Below the pieces are notes generated by a model that saw nothing but the letters and a program-made list of their open reading frames with translations, did not search any database and was not told the origin of the DNA. Both the position numbers and the translations under genes were made by a program. From Panicum virgatum (taxonomy: Eukaryota; Streptophyta; Magnoliopsida; Poales; Poaceae), in contig NC_053150.1 of assembly GCF_016808335.1 (NCBI RefSeq), positions 47,147,607-47,211,606 on the forward strand: a stretch of 64,000 nt of DNA. Direction: 5' to 3'. Shown in pieces: positions 35,550-46,198 of this stretch. The number at the start of each line of letters is the position of its first letter. The stretch's first letter is position 1.

Positions 35550-38500
35550 GTTCGCCCAAACACTAGCCCCAACCAAGCCGCCGCCGCCGCTTCACAAAAC
35601 GCAAGGGAGACGCGGAGGGAGACGCGGCCGAGGGTGAACCCCGGCGGCGCCGTACACATGGAGGGAGACGCGGTCGAGGGCGAACCCCGGCGGCGCCGTG
35701 CTCGCGGAGGGAGACGCGGCCGAGGGCGAACCCCGGCGGTGCCGTGCTCACGGAGGGAGACGCGGCCGAGGGCGAACCCCGGCGGCGCCGTGCTCGCGGA
35801 GGGAGACGCGGCCGAGGGTGCATCTCGCGGAGGGAGGTCGTCCAGGGAGCTGCAGCCGTGTACGTGTGCCTCCTCATCACCACCGCTTCAAGGGCTTCTC
35901 CACCACTACACCATCGTCCTTGACTGCTAGGCTTCAACGGCTTCAAGTGCTAGCAGACGCAGCAATCTCTGAGAGGTAAACAAAATAGGCCCATGTTCTT
36001 GCCTTATGGTCTTGATTATTCTAGGGTTTGCTTTACTTATACTTGTTAATCTGCACAGAAATTTGTGAAGAATTAGATGCATATGTTCTTGCCTTATTCA
36101 GTTCGTGCCTTGTGGTCTTGATTATTCTAGGGTTTGATTATTCAGTTTGTGCAGTACAAAAAGATTAGATGCATATGTTTTTGCCTTATGGTATTTTCTC
36201 AATCAGATGCATGTGTTCGTGCAGTACAAAAAGATTAGATGAATATGTTCTTGATTATTGTAGGGTTTGCTTTACTGATGCTTGTTAATCTGAGCCCATG
36301 TTCAGTTCGTGCAGTTCCGTATGCTAATTTGGTTGTTCCTATTTCCTAGTATAAACCAGTTCATGGCTAGTTTCGTCTTTCGCATATGTGTATTTTGAAT
36401 TTGTGGGGAATCTGCACAGAAATTTGTGAACAAAACTTTAGGCACACATGTTCAGAAGGTTTACACATGGCTAATTTCAATTAGATTCATATTGCTGTTT
36501 TACATAAATATTTATTTACGACTTCTCTGAAGCATTTCAATTTTGAATTAAATTTACTGGTGCATTGATACCTTGTTTATAAATGTTCTTATCATGTCAG
36601 CAAGGATTAAATGTCCAAGGACCCTAGCCTGATGACAACGGAGGGACAGAGGAGACCACATGGAGGTCAGATACCAACCATGTCCTTGTTTACTTTTGAA
36701 TTCCAATTGAATTCTTGTCTCCACATGTATTGCTGCTACAAAAATAATAATCTGTTGTCCATGTTTTCTTTTATCCAAGGACATGCACTACATCCATATG
36801 AACAAGAGCGCCTCCGACAATGTATGGCCAACAGTGCTAGGCTTCGGGAACTTGGAGTTTCTGGTTTTTCCAGCATATTTCCAAACAATAGTGGCACTGC
36901 TGTAAACAAGAAAAATGCAAAGCATAGAGATAATGAAGACTCTGGATCTGAGTATGATCCTTCACAGGATGATACTGATCAAGGAGATTTGATTGGTGAT
37001 GACAATGCTAAGGTGCTCATTCCTCCACCTTGTTAAGCCTTAACTTGTTTGCTTCCTAATGCAATATATCAGTCTCCCCAGTCTGTTCACTAATCAATGA
37101 TTACATTGTACTAGGGAACTAAGGAGAAGGCTCCCAAGCAAACTTCCAAAGAAAGATCAAATGTATTTCCTGGAGTAAGGTTTCGGTCTCGTAAGAGGGT
37201 TTTTGCAGATCAAGCACCTAGTAGAGTTACAAGGTCAAAGTCAAGCATCACCCAACCTGATACAAATCTGACACCAAGTAATATCCATGTGCCACCTCCA
37301 TCCGAGCCTAATGATGGCACCCAAGCTGCTTTGGAAGGCAATTTCTGTTACCATGTTTCTTATTACTGTTCTTGCTTTAATTACATGAATGCAATCTGAC
37401 TTGTCAATAGTTTTAAGATGACGGGCCTGGTCAGCAAGCTGACAGCACCAACATCACCAATGGAGGCGATGCGATTCCACGTCATAATGGAAGCCCCAAC
37501 CGGGAGAATGAAGGTGATGTTTTTTTTACTATCATTCTGTTAGATTTGATCCACAAATTGAATGCATTCTTACTGCCTGCAATTTTTAGATGGATCTACC
37601 CAGCATGATGACAACACCATTGCTGGTGATGGAGTTGATTGCATTACCCATCTAGATGGACACGACCAGATGACCACCGAAGGTGAGCGTTTGTTCATTT
37701 ATTTGCCATATAGCATATTTCCTTGTTACTTTGGTTGCTGATTGCAAATGGTTTGTTTGATGAATGAACATCTCACTAATTGCAACTTCTATGTGCATTT
37801 ACATCATGGAGAAGAGCCATGGGACCGAGGAGTAAATATGGGACATGGTCTCTAGAGGTTGACCCGAGCTCATGGTGCCAAACTGCCAGTTGTCATAACT
37901 GAAGGGAATATAAGGCCCGAGGAACCTAAGATTGCTGCAATGTATGCCACTGAATGCAACATTGCAGTCAGGAATCATATTCCTGTGTTCAAGCACTGGA
38001 AGGAATACAAGAAGCACCCTGCGCTGTTTGAGCTATTTTTGGGAAGACTACGTGTAAGTACCTTGCCCTAAATTAATTGCAAATGCCTTTCTGGACTACA
38101 ATTATATTGGCATTATACTCCTAGATGTGGGCAAATGGTAATTGCACCTTATACAATTATTTTTCACTATAATCTGGAAATGTAAATGTGACTGTACATT
38201 TTTAGCTACTGGATTTTAGAAATGAATTTTAGTTACTGTAATTTCTTTTTGCAAGCTGTTCATTCCTTGTGTTAGTTGCAAAATTTTTTATACATGTTTC
38301 AACATATGGATAGGCAAAGTTTGACATCGACACAAGTAATGAAGTAGTCAGAAAGGGTTGCTTGGAGATGATGCAATCTGCAGTTCGTCAACAGCGATAC
38401 AAGCTGAAAAAAGATTTCTTTGATTCTGTTCCTCTACATCTGGTTAGGAAAACTTCTCCTGTAAAAGTGACGAGTAATGAACAGTGGATTGACCTTGTGG

Positions 38501-39645
38501 ACTCATGGATGACCCCCCAAAAAATGGTATTTTCCAGAAAACAGGACTCTATGCTTGTACATGCTAATCTTTCACGTTTCTTACATGTATTGTCTTTTGA
38601 TGTAGGAGGCAAGTCGAAAGAACAAAGAGAATCGAGATGATGTAAAGTTCCACCAAACAACTGGCTCCTGTAGCTACCCAGTTTATGTAGAAAAAAAATT
38701 GGTACGTTAGCTATGTTAATATGCACTTTATTTATTATGCTGCTGTCTCATATATAGCTGCTGTACCAAGTCATGTGTACTTGTAGATGCTGTACCAAGT
38801 CTACTTGTAGTTGCTGTACCAAGTCATGTCTACTTATAGCTGCTGTACCAAGTCAGTTTAATATGCACTTTATTTATTATGCTGCTGTCTCATATAAAAA
38901 GTTAGTCATGTCTAAGCTTACAGATTTCTAGTTCCATAAGATGCTAGGACCATTAGTTCTTGCTGCACCAATATAAATGTCTACTTGTTGTTCTTCAATT
39001 TGTTGCTATATTGCTTCAAAATAATGTTCTAGGTGTGACCAAGTATACCACCATGTAAATGTTGTTTGCAGAGAGAAGATGAGTACAAGGATAAAGAACT
39101 TGATGCTATTGATTTGTTTAAGATGTGCCACTACAGCAACAAAAAGAAAGGATACACGCCCACTGTACAATCTGCTATTGTAAGACAACATCTAATTGTG
39201 CTTTTCAGAGATGCTTATTTTCTAATATCTTGTGATCATAAACCAGTTTTCTATTGTTTGCTGCTTTCATCTTTGCTAGACTCAAATGGAAAATCAGTTG
39301 GCTGCACCAACAGAAGATGGACAACCCAAGTCTGCAACCCAAGTTGTAGGTGCTGTGCTTCATCAAAACACAAAAACCAATCACTTCCTTCAGAATGTGG
39401 GCATCCAGGTTGCAAAGCGAAGGACTACACTACAAAATGTTCAAGCAGAATTGGAGGTGGAGAAAAGAACTAATTCTGAGCATCAGTCGATCGTCAACAA
39501 CCAGCGTGAAGAAATGTATGGTTTGAAAAATCAAGTCTAGGGAACAGAACAAGCAAGGATCAAAGACCAAGAGGAGAACCGGAAGACGCAAGCTGAGTTG
39601 GAGAAGAAAATTGAGCTGCTGCTAAGCCAAAATGGACAAAGCTGA
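35550..39645 (+). pseudogene. TnpA-like (Ptta/En/Spm, Transposase_24) gene of inner CACTA
   Basis: Second CACTA protein, the subterminal-repeat binding partner of TNP2. A noncoding leader exon ends near 35975 (GAG|GTAAAC). The coding start is probably 36611. Readable exons: 36601-36665, 36780-37012, 37115 to about 37340 (apparent GC donor), about 37426-37512, about 37591-37681, 37815-38053, about 38315-38525, about 38607-38699, about 39071-39179, about 39281-39645. The family signature is PVVITEGNIRP, then ATECNIAVRNHIPVFKHWKEY. A long charged coiled-coil C-terminus with QVAKRRTTLQNVQAELEVE follows. In-frame TAG codons at 37853-37855 and 39538-39540 break it, so it is probably non-functional. 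Several exon ends are approximate. Confidence 0.7.
35600..35835 (+). repeat. 46-bp tandem repeat in TnpA-like leader
   Basis: GGAGGGAGACGCGG.CGAGGG recurs at about 35614, 35660, 35706, 35752 and 35798 (46-bp period), with GAACCCCGGCGG between. 46 is not a multiple of three, so it shifts frame and is probably untranslated leader. Confidence 0.85.
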
Positions 39646-39743
39646 GCATATGGTGGTCTGATCTGGTAGCTTTTTGGTGGCCTTCATATTTTGCTGAGTT
39701 ATCTTGATGAATACTATATTTTGTTGTTGCTGGTTATTTTTGG

Positions 39744-39965
39744 CCCCGTTCGGTTGGCTGAAAAGCCAGCGCTGTCTGGCTGGTTCTGCTTGCGTAGGCG
39801 TGCTACTGGGCTTGCTCCTGCTTGCGTGGTGTGTTGCAGGGCTTGCTCCTGCTTGCGTGGTGTGCTGCTGGGCTTGCTCCTGCTTGCATGGTGTGCTTGC
39901 GTGGTGTGCTGCTTGGGCCAATCAGCCAGCCGCTGGCTGGTATTAAGTGCAGCCGAATAGGCTGA
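39744..39965. mobile_element. MITE-like element with GTTCGGTTGGCTG end and internal repeats
   Basis: The left end GGCCCCGTTCGGTTGGCTG and the opposite-strand right end CAGCCTATTCGGCTGCAC resemble the pair at 55769-55927. Between them GGCTTGCTCCTGCTTGCGTG is repeated three times with about 30-33-bp spacing. Confidence 0.55.
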
Positions 39966-40851
39966 AACGCCTTGGAGAACTGTATGGCTTGAACTCTAGA
40001 TTCTGGACAAATGGAACTATCTTTTGCTGAGCATGTGGATTCTGGAATATTATTGTTTTGCTGAGTTGTCATGTGAATTCTGGATAAATCTTGTTATTAT
40101 GGCTGTGATGTGAGTTTTGGATTAATCTTGTTTTGATTAATAATTTTGGGTTGAAATCTTATTAGTTGATTAGTAATATTGGGCTGAAATTTTGTGAGCT
40201 GATAATTAATTTAGGCCTGAAATCAGGCCCAACTTGGTGGCCCACTTTGAATTCAGCCCATCAACTCATGGGCTGTGTAGCTGATGTAAGCAGCCACGTC
40301 GATTGCCACGTCAGCCTAACTTTCCATGTCAGCAGCCATGTCACCGTCCATGTCAATTTACATGTTATCACTGTCATCCATGTCATCACCATGTCAGCAG
40401 CCACGTCATCCTCCATGCCATCAATGTGTGACATGGCAATTGAATCTGTGACGAAAATTATACTGTTCGTGACGTTAATTTTCGTCATAGAAAACGGGCT
40501 TGGGCTGGGTTTCCGGGGGCCCGGAGACATACCATGACGATTTCAAAACGTCATGGATCGATCAATCTATGACGAAAATTTAAGGAACGTCACGAGGTGT
40601 GATCTGTGACGCTCAATACATGACGTTATTTGAGATCGTCATAGATACTATTTTATGACGGTTTTTCAGTGATATGTGACGAAATCCAAACGTTATGGAT
40701 CAACAGATTTTTTGTAGTGTGTTCATTTAGTTTTAAAGTCTGATTTAGTATATTTTCGCTGTTTATTTTAGTTTACATGCATTTAAATTTAGATATTCAT
40801 AAGTCTGATTTAGATGTTCATGTAACCAGTTAGGCGTCTCCCGTTTGGAAG

Positions 40852-40899
40852 AGATACGACTAGAGATATGCAGATGTTTGCATATCTTTAATCGTATCT
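40852..40899. repeat. Short hairpin (21-bp arms)
   Basis: Arms at 40852-40872 and 40879-40899 pair at 19 of 21 positions around a 6-base loop. It lies in the outer CACTA intron, just before the larger hairpin. Confidence 0.8.
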
Positions 40900-40951
40900 G
40901 TTTCGAATTGTCCACGTTTTTGGACAGTCCGAGGATGCGTAGATGGGGTTA

Positions 40952-41104
40952 GTTTATATGGTCCACTCCGATCCGAGGCAGAGTTTCGGCATCATCTCCC
41001 TGTTGTTCTTCGGATACACAATCTCCCTTTCGGGACGTGTATCTGGAGAACAGCGGGGAGGTGCTGTCGAAATTCTGTCTTGGATAGGAGTGGATCATAT
41101 AAAC
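40952..41104. repeat. Long imperfect hairpin (68-bp arms)
   Basis: Arms at 40952-41019 and 41037-41104 are exactly equal in length and pair with about a dozen mismatches and no gaps around a 17-base loop. The arms begin GTTTATATGG and end CGGATACAC. No coding sequence. Confidence 0.85.
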
Positions 41105-41217
41105 TGATCTTATCTATGCATGGTCAGGTGGGATTCGGACCTATCTTTACCTACTAGAGTCTAAGCCGAACGTCTACATGCATTTAAATTTGATAGTAGT
41201 CGCTGACATCTTGGAAG

Positions 41218-42751
41218 ATGGATGACCGTGAGTGGATGTATACCGGCCGGGTAACTCGAGCTAGCATGACCAATAAATGGATTGAGAAGACTAACGAGTT
41301 CTTGAAAGGGGCATGGGCGCAAGCTGAAGGGTCGAGGTTCATGTGGTGTCCCTGCAAGAGTTGTGGAAACCAGAAACGGAAGACAAAGAAGGTCATGGAA
41401 GAACATATTGTCAATTATGGATTTACACCAGACTATACCCGGTGGATCTTTCACGGTGAAGCCCATCATATGAGGGACGAGGTCGTGAGGCAACGCATCG
41501 ATGAATGTGATGTTGCTGGTGGAATTGGAGACATGTTAGACGACTATGAGGATGCACATTTCGGTGAAGGACCGTAGGAGTAGGAGCCAGAGGCAAGCAC
41601 AAAGGCGTTTTACGAGATGTTGGAGGCGGCACAGAAACCTCTTCACGGACAAACAAAGGTTTCTCAACAGGATAGCATTAGACGCCTTATGGCCTTGAAG
41701 TCCCAGTTTAGCCTGAGTCGAGACGCCTTTGATAGTATATTGACCATTTTTTGGAGCATGCTTCCGGAAGATCACATTTTGCCCAAGACAATGTATCAGG
41801 CGATGAAAATTCTTAGTGCACTGAAGATGCCATATGAGCAGATACACTCTTGTCCTAACGGGTGCATTTTATTTAGGAAAGAGCACGAGGCTGAAACTTA
41901 CTGTCCAAAATGTAAAGTCTCAAGGTTCTTGGAGGTGGATGCTGGTGACGGTCAGCCTAAGAGGCAGCTCACGATTCCTGTGAAAATCGTACGTTACCTT
42001 CCGTTCATTCAGAGGATCCAAAGACTCTATATGACCGAGGAAACCGCGAAAACAGATGACATGGCACAAAAAAGGTGTTCGATACAACCCTGATAAGATG
42101 GTGCATCCCTCCGACGGTGAGTCATGGACTCATTTCGATGAGATTCATCGTGAGAAAGCTGAAGAAGCTCGTAATGTACGTGTTGCGCTGGCAACCGATG
42201 GGTTCAATCCTTATGGTATGATGGCCGCATCGTACTCATGTTGGCTCATGTTCATTATCCCCTTGAATTCCCCCTCCTGGCGTTCTCTTTCAACGACATC
42301 CCATATTATTGTCGTTAATTATTCCTGAGCACCCAGAGAATAAAATGAGTGTTTACATGGAGCCTCTAATCGATGAGTTGATCAAAGCATGGGAAGAGGG
42401 GGTGTGGACGTACGACCGAGCGACAAAGACAAACTTCAGAATGTATGTGTGGTACCACTACTCCCTACATGACCTCCCGACGTATGGCATTTTCTGCAGA
42501 TGGTGTACTCATGGAAAGTTCCCATGCCTAACATGTAAGGCAACTCTGCAGTTCATTTAGTTGAGAAAGGGGGGCAAGTAGGAGATGAGGTTCAAAATAT
42601 TCGGGACTTACAATTACTAGAGCGACTACGTTTATGCAGAGATAGTGAAGACGACATTCCTCCTTCGGATTCTGCTAGTTATGTTGACATAGCTGATAGT
42701 GATGATGAGGATTACGATCCAGCTAATCCTGATTATGATGACTACTTTTAA
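41218..42751 (+). pseudogene. TNP2-like transposase remnant of outer CACTA
   Basis: Begins MDDREWMYTGRVTRA with the transposase-associated domain (CPCKSCGNQKR, YTRWIFHGE). It continues through TNP2 sequence (LPKTMYQAMKILSALKMPY, HSCPNGCILFRKEHE, YCPKCKVSR, VHPSDGESWTHFDE, VYMEPLIDELIKAWEEG). Breaks: in-frame TAGs at 41575-41577 and 41581-41583, frameshifts near 42058 and 42250-42300, and loss of the rest of the core after LTCKATLQFI. Only an acidic tail (ADSDDEDYDPANP..DDYF) follows, to 42751. It is diverged from the inner element's TNP2 and so represents a separate family. Confidence 0.75.
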
Positions 42752-42872
42752 AACATGTACGACTCGCAATATTTAATATATATTATGTTAATTTATAGTT
42801 ATATTTTCTTTATTTTCATTTATTTGCAAGTATTGTTTATCTTGACTAATTCGTTCACTCCTTTTGATTTCA

Positions 42873-43285
42873 GGTAACCAACACAAAGATATCAGGCAGT
42901 GGCAAGATGAGTTGGCTGAGCTCCTTGTAAGGGGCAGTGGTGGAGGAGGCGGTAGTGGGTCCGAAGCACCCGAGGGGTTCGGGAGCCGTAGTGTTCGCAA
43001 AGGTGGTGGAGGAGGGGGAGGGAAAGGGAAAGGGAAAGGGAGAGGGAGAGGGAGAGGGAGGGGTGGAGGAGGAGGTAGTGGGAGTGGTGGAGGAGGTCCG
43101 AGATGGAGGAAAAGTGGGCTGAGGAGAGGAGGTGCCGATTGGAGATGGAGCAGAAGCTGGAGGAGGAGCGGAAGCTGAGGGAGGAGTAGTCGGCGATGAT
43201 GCAGAGCATGGTCACCTGGATGCAAGGACTTGGTGCGTCGTTGGACAATGCGACGCCGCCTCCTCCCTTCGCCCTTGCAGCTTAG
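42873..43285 (+). pseudogene. TnpA-like C-terminal remnant of outer CACTA
   Basis: After a CAG acceptor: WQDELAELL, a glycine-rich repeat tract (GGGAAA/GGGAGA purine repeats at 43010-43070), then in another frame EMEEKWAEERR, EMEQKLEEERKLREE, a TAG where Q is usual, and MMQSMVTWMQGLGASLDN. The charged coiled-coil with a closing MQxMxxWMxxLGA motif is typical of plant Ptta/En/Spm proteins. A frameshift in the purine repeat and the TAG make it non-functional. Confidence 0.6.
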
Positions 43286-43814
43286 CCTTACCTTCCCCAG
43301 AGACCTTCTAGCACTCCCGTGAGTATGTAGAATCAGTTCGTGTGTTTCTATTTATATCTTTATTATTCTTACTCAATTTATATGTTTCTATTTGCAGAAT
43401 CAGTCATGGAATGTATCGAACGACCTTCCTCCGGACCAGAACTCGCCGGCGGCCCCGTGGCAAACTTGCCCCCGCCCCCTCCCACCCCCCACTCTGACCG
43501 TGAGTGATTTGTAGTACACTAGTGAACTTGTGACATTATCATGTGGACATATTTTATGTATTGGACTCGTTCTATGTGATGGACTTGTGGACATATTTTA
43601 TGTATTGGACTCGTTCTATGTGATGGACTCGTTCTATGTGATGTATTGTCTATCGGACTTGTGAGCCATGTCATCACTTGTGTTATTTGTATCGATGCTA
43701 TTCTCGTAATTGTTAATTATATATTTATTGTTATAATTACCTGTAATGTCACTGTATTTATATATATTTGTTGTATTTATATAGAAAAATAGAGAAAAAA
43801 AACAAAAAAAAATT

Positions 43815-44272
43815 GGCCACTTTGCCGAGTGCTTATGCCAAAACACTCGGCAAAGTGGCCTTGCCAGGTCAGCAGGACAGCTGCTTTGCCGAGTGCTAAA
43901 ATCCTGGCACTCGGCAAAAATTTGAAAATTTGCCGAGTGCCAGGATCCAGCACTCGGCAAAGCAGCCACGTGGCGTGACTCTGGGCGGGCACTTTGCCGA
44001 GTGCCAGACGCCGACACTCGGCAAAGTTTGAACTTTGCCGAGTGTCGGCGTCTGGCACTCGGCAAAGTGCCCGCCCAGGGTCGCGCCACGTGGCCGCTAT
44101 ACCGAGTGCCAAGGCACTCGGCAAAGCCTTTGCCGAGTGCCCGAAATCCGGCACTCGGCAAAGCCCCCTTTGCTGTCAGAGGCTTTGCCGAGTGCACTTT
44201 GCCTTTGCCGAGTGCAAACAGGTCTTTGCCGAGTGTAACCGGCACTCGGCAAAGCCACTGAATCCGGTAGTG
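43815..44272. repeat. CACTA subterminal repeats, right side
   Basis: At least a dozen copies of TTTGCCGAGTGCC/GGCACTCGGCAAA in both directions. A near-perfect inverted pair, GCACTTTGCCGAGTGCCAGACGCC-type, spans about 43988-44070. It ends in CCGGTAGTG. Confidence 0.85.
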
Positions 44273-45296
44273 CTTGTTTTGGAAAGCACAAGCTAGTCAC
44301 TAGCACAAGGGTGCGTGTTGCTTGTCTTCGTGCATGCATGGCCCATGCACGTATACTTGTTGGTGATTCCTTGCAACTCATGACGTGAAGTGACGAGGTG
44401 CTGTGTTTAGCTCTCCCGTCGAATCCGTGGGGCGTAGTGGACTGGCTCGGCCGCCGCGGGCCGCGTCGCCACCGGCCGTCGCGTCGCCGCCAGCCGCGTC
44501 GCCGCCGGCCGCCGCGCTGCGGCGATCGTCGAGTAATGGTTTCAACAAAAGGTCGTGTTCAGAGCCAACGACCGCCGGCGTCATCGTCGCGCTGCTGGTT
44601 TCGACGCTCCGCTGCAGCCGGCGCGACCCTTCTTGGACGTGGTGTGCTCCAGCGCTGCTGCTCGGAAGATGCTAAGGATGGTGAAACTCCAGTGACTTGG
44701 CCGCGGCCGACGTCCACATCGATCTCGTCGAGCTGGGCCTGGGGAAGAAGCCGAGTCGGGCGCCGTGAGGTCTTGAGTCGACGTAGGAGCGAGCCGTCGT
44801 CAGTGACGACGATGAGCTCCAAAACTTGACGATGAACTAGGCCGCGGCAGCGACCGCGCTCCATGCATGGCGGCACCTCTAGCCCGCCGTTTGCACGAGC
44901 GGATTCATCATATCCCCACAGCTTGCCATGCATGCATGAAACTTTGAGAGAGAATGGTTAGTGTTGTTTAACCACCTGTGCCGGCCATGGCCAACTCCTC
45001 CGTGCGGCAGCGACTGGCCTCCTCCGGCGTTCTTCCCGGCGTCAGCGTGCACTGGATCAAGGTGGTGATGATGGCTTCTACTAGTTGCCTTTTGCTTGTG
45101 CGTGGGTGTGGAGGTTTTCTGGCAGCGAGAAAGAGTGGTGTAGGCAAAGAGCGAGCCTTCTTCCTGCCTCTCTCAGCCTTTCGGTGTGTCTGCTCCTCTG
45201 TGTGTGTGTGTCCCTTGTGTGAACGAGCAGCCCTCCTTTTATAGGCCAAGACCAGGCGGTTGGTGGATGTAATCAGCGCTGATCAAGGATCTGCCC
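44273..45296 (-). other. Probable host gene 5' region on minus strand, unidentified
   Basis: A minus-strand TATA box (CTATAAAAGG, 45244-45235) is followed by a purine-rich leader. Downstream are open minus-strand frames to about 44400, one with VTDDGSLLRRLKTSRRP. I do not recognise a product. 44300-44640 is the duplicate of 19797-20164. The outer CACTA may have cut the gene. Confidence 0.35.
45235..45244 (-). promoter_or_regulatory. TATA box
   Basis: CTATAAAAGG on the minus strand, preceding a leader with GAGGAGCAGACACACC-like sequence. Inferred from motif and context only. Confidence 0.5.
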
Positions 45297-46189
45297 CGGG
45301 AAGCTGAATCTACGGTTGACCGCAGACTCGACAACTTATGGTCGACTGCCCCGTCTACCCCTTCCGCGTTACTCCCTCCCCTTCTCATTTCCTTCCCTTT
45401 TTCCTCACCATCCCCGCAGCCTCCTCCTCCCCCGTTCCCCCGCTCCGCCTCCTCCGCGCTCCGCACAAGTCTCCGCCGCTCGTCCGCCTCCGCCGCCGCC
45501 GCCGCCGCCGGCGCGCCCGCCCCGCCCCGCCCTTCCGCTTCTCCTCCGCCTCCGTGGCCCGCCTCCACGACGGGGCCCGGCCCCGGGCCGCCGCCGATGG
45601 CGGTCGCGAGGCCCGTCTACGCCAGGGTCGCCGGAGAGACGGTGTACGTGGCGGAGCCCGTGCCGGCGCCGGCGTCGAGGGCCCCGGCGTACGACGGCCT
45701 GCCCCTGGGCAATGCTGCCGGCGCGCGCACCGTGGCAAAGGGGATCTAGGGTTTGGACGGGGCGCGGCGGGGAGCGGCGGGTCCAGCGGCGGGGCGCGGC
45801 GGGAGGCGCGGTGTGCCAGCAGGGGTGGCGGCGCTCGCCACCAGCGCTGCCCCTGCCCAGATCCAGTTTTTTTTGTTCTTTGCATACAATTTTTTTTTTA
45901 AAAAATAATAGCCGAGTTTTTTTATGTACATTTTTTGTTTCTTTCATTTGATAAATTTCTCTCTTTCAAAATTTTTCTCGTAAATTTTTTTATCTCACCA
46001 ATTTGTTTCTTAAAATTTTTTCTACCCACCAATTTTTCACTTTGAAAAATTATTTGACTCATAAAAAAATGTCTGAATTTATTTTTCTCAGAAAACGACA
46101 AAAAAAATTCTAAAACGGAAAAAAAATGCTGTCGGGAAATCGACTGTACGGGAGCCTCCCGTACGGTTGACCGTAAATTAGCGGTACCC
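45297..46189 (+). mobile_element. Pack-MULE-like element (893 bp)
   Basis: The left end reads GGGAAGCTGAATCTACGGTT and the opposite-strand right end GGGTACCGCTAATTTACGGT, with further similarity inward (ACCG). Flanks are GATCTGCCC (45288-45296) and CATCTGCCC (46190-46198): 8 of 9 bases agree, matching the 9-bp duplication of Mutator elements. The inside is a GC-rich, gene-like block (45360-45870) followed by AT-rich sequence. The inverted repeats are imperfect and shorter than in typical MULEs. Confidence 0.65.
45597..45749 (+). CDS. Short ORF (50 aa) in captured sequence
   Basis: Begins ATGGCGGTCGCG after a long pyrimidine-rich leader and reads MAVARPVYARVAGE, then TVYVAEPVPAP, ending AKGI before TAG. 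It follows a CT-rich leader like those of grass genes, so it may be a captured first exon. No family recognised; coding status unproven. Confidence 0.3.
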   Translation: MAVARPVYARVAGETVYVAEPVPAPASRAPAYDGLPLGNAAGARTVAKGI

Positions 46190-46198
46190 CATCTGCCC

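Larger units (their letters stand above)
22367..40719 (+). mobile_element. Inner CACTA transposon (18.35 kb) carrying a B3 gene
   Basis: The right terminus, on the other strand, is CACTACAAAAAATCTG; the left is AACTACAAGAAATG, with the first C mutated. Flanking triplets TGC (22364-22366) and TGT (40720-40722) fit a 3-bp duplication with one change. Both ends carry TATGACG/CGTCATA repeats, a subterminal motif different from the outer element's. Inside: a TNP2-like gene (23117-28371), a B3 gene on the opposite strand (29346-30339), and a TnpA-like gene (35550-39645), plus two LTR insertions, a MITE and SINE-like pieces. It sits in what looks like the first intron of the outer element. Confidence 0.8.
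20165..44272 (+). mobile_element. Outer CACTA transposon, 24.1 kb including nested insertions
   Basis: The left terminus is CACTACCGGAAAAT and the right terminus, on the other strand, CACTACCGGATTCAG. Both ends are packed with GCCGAGTGCC/GGCACTCGGC subterminal repeats. Flanking triplets are CTG and CTT, so the expected 3-bp duplication is imperfect. Without the inner 18.35-kb element its own length is about 5.75 kb. It keeps a GC-rich leader exon, a shortened TNP2-type gene (41218-42751) and a TnpA-like tail (42873-43285), so it is a defective, internally deleted copy. Confidence 0.8.

Noticed and set aside
45316..45951. Several overlapping frames of 160-210 codons on both strands
   Set aside because: GC-rich captured block; frames overlap in all phases. 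Only the short 45597-45749 ORF has a plausible start context and even that is weak.
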